Shown here piece by piece: positions 49,881 to 55,087 of a stretch of 55,087 nucleotides of DNA. The position numbers were made by a program, and so were the translations under genes. Under the pieces are notes generated by a model, which saw nothing but the letters and a program-made list of their open reading frames with translations, was not told where the DNA came from and did not search any database. The stretch's first letter is position 1; the number at the start of each line of letters is the position of its first letter. The stretch is from Microthrixaceae bacterium (lineage in GTDB: Bacteria > Actinomycetota > Acidimicrobiia > Acidimicrobiales > Microtrichaceae), in NCBI GenBank assembly GCA_023958095.1, contig JAMLGJ010000023.1:1-55087 (forward strand). Direction: 5' to 3'.

Positions 49881-49910
49881 TAGAACACTGGTTCTAGAAC
49901 GTCTGCTCTA
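49881..49910. promoter_or_regulatory. Two overlapping TetR-type operators
   Basis: TAGAACACTGGTTCTA (49881-49896) is a perfect dyad (TAGAAC-ACTG-GTTCTA) and extends by one base to CTAGAAC/GTTCTAG. A second, TAGAACGTCTGCTCTA (49895-49910), shares two bases and has one imperfect pair. Centres are 14 bases apart. Next to a TetR gene start at 49863. Confidence 0.8.
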
Positions 49911-49946
49911 GTCGGGGGCAGGTGCTCCGAGCGGAGGAGGCAGAGC

Positions 49947-51212
49947 ATGGGCACGGGGAGAGATGCACCCGGAACGTCGCGGACCGGGGGCTCGGCAGGC
50001 ACGCCTCGGCGACGCCCCACGGGTCCCACCCGGGGACCCGGCCACCCGCCCCGGCTTCGCATCGGACGGTTGGGCCTCGCACTGATGGCCCTCGCACTGG
50101 CAACCGCGGTCGGTGTCGGTTGCACGGTGCCACCGGCGGTGACCCGGACCGTTCCCGAGTGTGCATGGGAGGTGGCGGTGATCGGCTCCCAGAGCGGACC
50201 GGACACCCCCACCAACGTCCTGTTCCCGGACTCCAACTCGAACTACTGGCTCGCTGCGATCCCCCTGGCCGCATCCACGACGGTCACCGTCTCCGGCGGC
50301 GGGATCGACGCCCGCTACTGGAGCCTCCAGACCTATACGGCGTCGGACGTGTTCAGCTCCACCATCGACAGCCTCCGCGACGACCAGGTGGCAACCGGGT
50401 CCGACGGGTCGTGGTCGATCACGGTGACCCCGTCGGGCGACACGGGCACGAATCCCCTGCGGGCACTCGAGGAGGGAACACCGTCGGGAACCACCTGGCT
50501 GATGTTCCGCACCTACCTTCCCGATGACCCGTCGATGCCAGCCGGCTCGCTCGGGCTGCCGACCGTGGAGATCACCGACGAATGGGGTACACGCGTGGCG
50601 GAGCCCTGCCCGCACCCGTCGAACACGCCGCCCGGCACTCCCGCGTCCACCGAGGGTTCGGCCCCCGAGTGGATCCAGGCACCGCAACTCACCTTCCGGC
50701 GCCCGCAACCGACGTTCACACCGTTTCCCAACGCAGACGCGGCGTACCTGGCCTCGCCAGCGATGCGACGCGCCGGTGAGGTGGTCGTGATCCGTGGCAA
50801 GGCACCGACGTCCCCGGCCACAGGCACCTCCCCGAACGGGGCCGACCCCGACGTGCGCTACTGGTCCTGGTGCCAGTTCGGGCTGCCCTCGACCAGGACC
50901 GTGGCCTGCGTGGCGGACCGGGACGTCCCACTGGATGCCGACGGTTGGTACACGGTCGTGATCTCGGACCCGGGTGACCGGCCCGCCAACGCCACCGCCG
51001 CCGAGGGCGTGGCGTGGTTGCCATGGGGCAGGGAGCCGCTGGCGGCGTTCGCGCTGCGCAACCTGGTGCCCGACCCGTCGTTCAGCGAGTCCGCCCACTC
51101 GGTGCCGGTGAGCGCTGCCGCCACCAGCGTGCACATGGGCGACCACACACCGGCTGCCACCTTCTGTGCCCGCAGCACCTTCGAGGAGTACGGGCACGAG
51201 GGCTGCTTCTGA
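49947..51212 (+). CDS. Exported lipoprotein-like protein with two RYWS blocks
   Basis: A 421-residue protein. A long basic, proline-rich N-terminus (about 38 residues) precedes a hydrophobic core and a lipobox-like VGVGC (RLGLALMALALATAVGVGC). Two related blocks occur, GGIDARYWSLQTYTASD near residue 115 and DPDVRYWSWCQFGLPSTRTV near 295; these resemble the RYWS core of DUF1214-type proteins. Several Cys pairs could be disulfides. ATG 49947 has AGGAGG at seven bases. It is divergent from a TetR gene with operators between. Function unknown; the family name is a tentative match. Confidence 0.72.
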   Translation: MGTGRDAPGTSRTGGSAGTPRRRPTGPTRGPGHPPRLRIGRLGLALMALALATAVGVGCTVPPAVTRTVPECAWEVAVIGSQSGPDTPTNVLFPDSNSNYWLAAIPLAASTTVTVSGGGIDARYWSLQTYTASDVFSSTIDSLRDDQVATGSDGSWSITVTPSGDTGTNPLRALEEGTPSGTTWLMFRTYLPDDPSMPAGSLGLPTVEITDEWGTRVAEPCPHPSNTPPGTPASTEGSAPEWIQAPQLTFRRPQPTFTPFPNADAAYLASPAMRRAGEVVVIRGKAPTSPATGTSPNGADPDVRYWSWCQFGLPSTRTVACVADRDVPLDADGWYTVVISDPGDRPANATAAEGVAWLPWGREPLAAFALRNLVPDPSFSESAHSVPVSAAATSVHMGDHTPAATFCARSTFEEYGHEGCF

Positions 51213-51222
51213 GCAACCGCCC

Positions 51223-53556
51223 TCAGAGCGCCTGGCGGAGCTGGTCCACCTCGGCCGAGAGCGTCTCGGCCGGGATCAGGTCACCGGCCTGCTCGCTGAG
51301 CACGCTCGCCCACTGATCGAGGATGCCCTCGGCGATCCCCGAATCGATGAGCGCCTCGGTGAGCTCGGCGAGCCGTGTCTCGTACAGGGAGTTGAACTCC
51401 TCCACCGCCAGGAACCGCTCCACGAGCACATTGGAACCACCGGGGACTCCAGCGCCACCGGGCCCGAGTACACCGGGGCCACCTCCGACTCCCTCCGGGG
51501 GTTCCGGTCGGGCCTGTGGGAGCGCTCCATCGACTTCACCGGTTCCGAACTCCGGAGGCGCACCGGGAGCTCCCGCGTCCGCTTCGGTGCCGAATCCCGG
51601 AGGTGCACCGCGCGTGCCGGGGCCGCCTCCGGTGGCGTTGAGGGCCCCGAAGGCCAGGTTGTGGTCCCAGGGCACCACGGTGAACCGCCCGGTTGCGCTG
51701 TCGTAGTACAGGTAGGAGTTGTTGCCCGGTCCGTCGATGTCATCGAAGTTGTCAACGAGCTCCTGCATCGCCAGGTAGGTGGCGAACGCATCCACGTCCA
51801 GGTGCTCCGCGAGTTCTGCTTCGAAGGTGGCGTCGTCGCTGTCGTTGATGAACTCGAGGAACTCGATCAGGGGGGTCAGGTCGGTGTTGTCCTTGCCGGC
51901 TTCCTGGTCGAACACCTCGTCGTAGGACTCCGGGTCGTCCCCACGGTAGGAGTAGTCGCCGGTGCTCTCGGCCTTGTAGAGGGCACCCGTGGCGTCGAGG
52001 TTCTCCTCCATCCACACGTCGTCGGGATGTTCGATCACCAGGCGCAACTGCTCGTCGTCCCCGTTGATGCTGAAGCGCACTGCCATCGCTTCCTGGGTGG
52101 GCAGGCCCGCCTCCCCCAACAGCTCCAGCGCGAGCGCTTCGTTGAGCGAGGACTCCGAGTTGTTGGAACGCACCACGAAGTCCCTCACCCCTTCGTGGTT
52201 CTGGTCATCGACGTACTTGTCGAGCTTGATGAGCCACGGAAGTCCGGTCGGATCGTCACTCGAGACATCTCCGCCCGTTCCCATCCCAGCGCCAGCAAGT
52301 CCGCGCAGGGAGGAGTTGCCCTTGAGGCGGATGCCCGCCTGTTCGTAGGTCTCGCCGTCGATGGTGACGGTGGCCTCGATCCACTCCTTGTCCTGGCTCT
52401 CCAGGTAGGTGGCGATCATCTCGTCGTACGCTTCCCGGTCGAACTCGACCGAGATCGAGTGCACCACCGAGGAGTCGAACACCGCGCCCGATGCCACCGG
52501 GTCGGCCACCACGGCGGGGTCCGTGCCCGAGTCGGCCTCCGCGGACGCCGAGCCCAGCGGTCCGCATCCGGCTGCGAGCAACCCGACCGCGACGACCGCG
52601 GCCGAGGTGACCAACGACCTCTGGCGGCGACGCCTCACCGGCGATTCGCGGCACGCATCGGAACAGTTCGCGTCCTCCCCATTGACAGCGCCCGGCGTCC
52701 CGCTGCCCGGGTCGCGATCACCGTTGTGGTCGTCTCCGCGGGGAGTGTCGGGGTGCGGGGAACTTCCGGCTCCGGCGAAGTGACGTGTCAGCACCCGGTT
52801 CCACTTGTTGGCGGGCAGCTCCGGGTGGATCGCGGCGAGCCCGGTGCAGTACTTGGAGATCTTCTGCGGACGTGCACCCAGGGACCACAGCGCACGGTCC
52901 AGCGCACATGGCCGGCCACTGGTCTTGGTCTCCACGATCAGCTCTGCTCCGAAACCCGCTTCTGCCCCGTCGCGGTCACGAACCAGGTACGCGGAGTCGA
53001 TCGTGGCCCGCACACCCGATTCGGGGAACAACAGGGTTGCCCGGCGGTAGGACGTGGTGAGCACGGGAACGAGGCCCTGCGCGTTGGCACCGGACTGCTC
53101 GACCTGCGCGGCGAACTCCCGCACGGCGCTGTCGAGGTCGCCCCCCGAGTCGTCGAGGTGCCGGCGGTGCTTGACGGTCCGTCCGCCACGGTCACGGGTC
53201 TTCACCTCGAGCACGGTCGTGCCCTCGTCCACGTAGGTGCGCGAACGCACCTTGTAGCGGTTCGGCCGGCGGCGGGCCGCGAGGTGGTAGGCCTCGTAGT
53301 CAGGGGTGTCGAAGTAGACCGAGCGGTAGGTGAACCAACGGTTCCCGTTGATCTCGAGCACGCGGACCTCCTCCTCGACGTGTCCGAGTGCGTCGGCCAA
53401 CAGCCCTGCGTCAACGATGTACTTGCGGTCCTTTCGGGTGTGCAGCCTGGCGCAGCCATCCAGGGAGTCGAGGTCGACCGGCGCCATGTGGTCGAGCCGC
53501 TGCTGCAGTGGGTCGTTCATCCCCAGGGGGGCGTGCAGGTCCCTCCGGTCGCTCAT
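51223..53556 (-). CDS. VTC-domain and CotH-kinase-like domain fused in one protein
   Basis: A 777-residue protein. Residues about 35-250 form a VTC/polyphosphate-polymerase-type tunnel domain (RKDRKYIVDAGLL, then TYRSVYFDTPDYEAYHLAAR and the basic RYKVRSRTYVDEGTTVLEVK, then ETKTSGRPCALDRAL). A hydrophilic linker leads to RRRRQRSLVTSAAVVAVGLL and LAAGC at residue 331, a typical lipoprotein signal. Residues about 365-640 form a CotH-type atypical kinase domain (AGIRLKGNSSLRG, LPWLIKLDKYVDD, NNSYLYYDSATGRFTVVPWD with HNLAFG), interrupted near 660-720 by a Gly/Pro-rich stretch. Alternatively, GTG 52638 could start a separate CotH lipoprotein of 471 residues, in frame and with no stop in between. 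ATG 53556 overlaps the DUF4956 stop. Confidence 0.85.
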   Translation of the reverse strand: MSDRRDLHAPLGMNDPLQQRLDHMAPVDLDSLDGCARLHTRKDRKYIVDAGLLADALGHVEEEVRVLEINGNRWFTYRSVYFDTPDYEAYHLAARRRPNRYKVRSRTYVDEGTTVLEVKTRDRGGRTVKHRRHLDDSGGDLDSAVREFAAQVEQSGANAQGLVPVLTTSYRRATLLFPESGVRATIDSAYLVRDRDGAEAGFGAELIVETKTSGRPCALDRALWSLGARPQKISKYCTGLAAIHPELPANKWNRVLTRHFAGAGSSPHPDTPRGDDHNGDRDPGSGTPGAVNGEDANCSDACRESPVRRRRQRSLVTSAAVVAVGLLAAGCGPLGSASAEADSGTDPAVVADPVASGAVFDSSVVHSISVEFDREAYDEMIATYLESQDKEWIEATVTIDGETYEQAGIRLKGNSSLRGLAGAGMGTGGDVSSDDPTGLPWLIKLDKYVDDQNHEGVRDFVVRSNNSESSLNEALALELLGEAGLPTQEAMAVRFSINGDDEQLRLVIEHPDDVWMEENLDATGALYKAESTGDYSYRGDDPESYDEVFDQEAGKDNTDLTPLIEFLEFINDSDDATFEAELAEHLDVDAFATYLAMQELVDNFDDIDGPGNNSYLYYDSATGRFTVVPWDHNLAFGALNATGGGPGTRGAPPGFGTEADAGAPGAPPEFGTGEVDGALPQARPEPPEGVGGGPGVLGPGGAGVPGGSNVLVERFLAVEEFNSLYETRLAELTEALIDSGIAEGILDQWASVLSEQAGDLIPAETLSAEVDQLRQAL

Positions 53557-54158
53557 CGCAACGCCCCCTCGACCCGGGTCGCGGCCTCGCGGTCCGGCCC
53601 GGTGGCACCCTTGCCGGATCGCAGCTGGTAGCGGACCTCCACCAGGGTGCTCGCGTTGATCAGGTCCACCTTGCGGACCTTGGCCCGGTGCACGGTCGCG
53701 CCGAGCAGCTCCTCGAGGTGGGCCGTGAGCTCCGCCTCGTCGGTGAACGCTCGGTCGAGGTTCATCACCTGGGTGCGGTAGCCGGAGAACAGCTTCGGGT
53801 GATCACCGACGTACAGCACCGCCACCAGCGCGACCATCAGTGCCGGGGTCAACCAGTCGGGCCCGACGGCCAACCCCCCGAGGAGCCCGAGAGCGAGGGC
53901 GACGAAGTAGTAGGCGATCTCGGGCTGGTCGAGTTCCGATGAACGCAGGCGGATGATCGACAGCACACCGAACAGTCCGAGTCCCAGCCCGGCGCTCGCA
54001 GCGGTGGAGGACAGCGCGTCGGCGACCGCCAGGACCCCGATGTTCACACCGAGGAAGGCGACCACCAGGTCCTTGCGGCGGTGGCGGGGGAAGTAGAGCC
54101 CGAAGACCATGACGGCGATCACCACCAGGTCCAGGACGAACATCTCGGATCGACCCAT
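53553..54158 (-). CDS. DUF4956-family membrane protein
   Basis: A 201-residue protein with about four membrane segments in the first 130 residues (VLDLVVIAVMVFGLYFPRH; VVAFLGVNIGVLAVADALSS; GLGLGLFGVLSIIRLRSSEL; YYFVALALGLLGGLAVGPDW) and a small cytoplasmic C-terminal domain (VMNLDRAFTDEAELTAHLEE). This gene class is a regular neighbour of VTC and CotH genes. ATG 54158 has AAGGAG at eight bases. The trio probably works at the membrane with polyphosphate or a modified protein; exact role not known. Confidence 0.83.
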   Translation of the reverse strand: MGRSEMFVLDLVVIAVMVFGLYFPRHRRKDLVVAFLGVNIGVLAVADALSSTAASAGLGLGLFGVLSIIRLRSSELDQPEIAYYFVALALGLLGGLAVGPDWLTPALMVALVAVLYVGDHPKLFSGYRTQVMNLDRAFTDEAELTAHLEELLGATVHRAKVRKVDLINASTLVEVRYQLRSGKGATGPDREAATRVEGALR

Positions 54159-54230
54159 GAGTTGACTCCTTGCAGACTCGAGGTGTCATACAGGTGTACG
54201 GAACGAATCTGGGAGTTGGCTGGGAGCCAG

Positions 54231-54246
54231 GTGGGAGATCTCCCAC
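54231..54246. promoter_or_regulatory. Perfect 16-bp palindrome in a divergent promoter
   Basis: GTGGGAGATCTCCCAC is self-complementary with no spacer. It lies in the 208-base spacer between the DUF4956 gene and the divergent peptide-type binding protein. A zero-loop dyad is more likely a protein-binding site than an RNA hairpin. The rest of the spacer shows no other clear element. Confidence 0.6.
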
Positions 54247-54366
54247 AGGCGGTGGCACCCACCCACCCGGGGCCCGGCACCGCGGGTCCGCACCCGGGAA
54301 CCACGGATCCGGGGACCATTCACCTAGAGGGGTCCCGCTCAGCCCTTGCACAACTACGCTTCGTCC

Positions 54367-55087
54367 ATGTCGCAAAGCCGAACCTCCTTCCTTGCCGGAG
54401 TCCTGGTCGCGGTGGCTCTGGTCGCCTCCGCCTGCGGAGGTGGGGACTCCTCGGAAGCCGGGGACGACGCATCGGTCGACGAGTCGACCCTGGAGCCCGT
54501 GTACGGCGGTGAGATCGCCTACGGCCTCGAGGCGGAGAACAACAACGGCTGGTGCCTGCCCGAGGCTCAGCTCGCGATCTCGGGCATGCAGGTCGCCAAC
54601 GCGATCTACGACACGCTCACCGCCCAGAACGCGGACGGCGACTACGTCGGGTTCCTCGCCGAGTCGGTGGAGCCGAACGAGGACTTCACCCAGTGGACGA
54701 TCACCCTGCGCGACGGGATCACGTTCCACGACGGCAGCGCCCTCACCGCCGAGGTGGTCAAGAACAACCTCGATGCCTACCGCGGCGAGTACCCGGCGCG
54801 TCAGGCGCTGCTCACGATGTTCGTATTCGAACCGGTCACCGCGGTGGATGTGGTCGACGACCTCACCTTGACCGTCACGACGACGCCGTGGACGACCTTC
54901 CCCGCCTACCTGTCGGGACGGATCGGCATCATCGGCCAGGCCCAGCTCGACGACCCCGACGCCTGTGACACCAACCTGATCGGCACCGGACCGTTCGTGT
55001 TCGACGACTGGGTGGAGGGCGAGTCGCTCACGGTGGTGCGCAACGAGGACTACTGGCGCACCGACGCGGACGGCAACCAGCTGCCGT
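54367..55087 (+). CDS. ABC transporter substrate-binding lipoprotein (peptide/nickel type), truncated by the window
   Basis: The first 240 codons of a family-5 solute-binding protein, open at the right edge. ATG 54367 starts a lipoprotein signal (FLAGVLVAVALVASACGGG, lipobox ASAC) with an acidic Ser/Asp/Glu linker. The mature part shows YGGEIAYGLEAENNNGWCLP, NAIYDTLTAQNADGDYVGFL, DFTQWTITLRDGITFHDGSA and LIGTGPFVFDDWVEGESLTV, all typical of the DppA/OppA fold. The substrate (peptide, sugar oligomer or metal chelate) cannot be read. Its permease and ATPase genes would lie beyond the window. Confidence 0.88.
   Translation, partial: MSQSRTSFLAGVLVAVALVASACGGGDSSEAGDDASVDESTLEPVYGGEIAYGLEAENNNGWCLPEAQLAISGMQVANAIYDTLTAQNADGDYVGFLAESVEPNEDFTQWTITLRDGITFHDGSALTAEVVKNNLDAYRGEYPARQALLTMFVFEPVTAVDVVDDLTLTVTTTPWTTFPAYLSGRIGIIGQAQLDDPDACDTNLIGTGPFVFDDWVEGESLTVVRNEDYWRTDADGNQLP

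Noticed and set aside
1..55087. tRNA, rRNA or mobile-element genes
   Set aside because: No cloverleaf-like segment, rRNA-like stretch, transposase motif or terminal inverted repeat was seen while reading both strands; short ncRNAs cannot be excluded by eye.

Overview
The window is high-GC, gene-dense DNA. Gene order and family content (ACMSD-like amidohydrolases, cysteine-less thiolase/DUF35 sets, a fused LivHM permease, a UGSC-type redox protein, many TetR regulators) suggest an actinobacterium, plausibly of the class Acidimicrobiia. That placement is inferred from family content only, since no rRNA or tRNA gene is present. I see 53 genes. The last runs off the right edge and one carries an in-frame stop. 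There is no insertion sequence, phage module or CRISPR array. No gap between genes exceeds 300 bases; the largest are 47023-47271, 54159-54366 and 17709-17892.

Layout. (1) 65-4622: glycine betaine/proline-type ABC importer (ATPase, very long permease, lipoprotein). (2) 4698-6991: CMD-like protein, amidohydrolase, cupin. (3) 7055-12163: a perfect 42-bp inverted repeat, then a tight operon of D-2-hydroxyacid dehydrogenase, amidohydrolase, nitroreductase, TetR, an unrecognised 344-residue protein, a CGSC (UGSC-family) redox protein and a small CxxC protein. (4) 12176-17708: branched-chain-amino-acid-type (Liv) ABC importer whose binding-protein gene has an in-frame TAG. (5) 17893-20590: P450 and TetR divergent from an enoyl-CoA hydratase. 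(6) 20635-26452: TetR, acyl-CoA ligase and a cupin-VOC fusion, divergent across a 12-bp dyad from a four-subunit 2-oxoacid:ferredoxin oxidoreductase. (7) 26457-34371: cupin and MarR, divergent from an amidohydrolase, PaaK-like ligase, second amidohydrolase, unknown protein, TauD-like dioxygenase and D-aminoacylase-like hydrolase. (8) 34379-42215: two Gfo/Idh/MocA oxidoreductases, a CMD-family protein, a large exported protein, an Old Yellow Enzyme-like reductase and a DapA-like lyase/aldolase. (9) 42242-49863: two cysteine-less thiolases, two DUF35-type proteins, an aldehyde dehydrogenase, an amidohydrolase and two TetR genes. (10) 49947-55087: exported protein, a VTC-CotH fusion with DUF4956, and the start of a peptide-type ABC binding lipoprotein.

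How it fits together. Most genes look catabolic: uptake, CoA activation, redox steps, decarboxylation or hydrolysis, and C-C cleavage, in short operons each with its own TetR or MarR gene. Many junctions overlap by ATGA or GTGA, which implies translational coupling and helps to choose starts. The most informative non-coding signals are the 42-bp nested palindrome at 7055-7096, a 32-bp site shared between 27609-27640 and 47093-47124 that may tie regions 7 and 9 into one regulon, and the dyads at 23547-23574 and 49881-49910. Substrates cannot be read from the sequence; family assignments come from recalled motifs, not from database searches.
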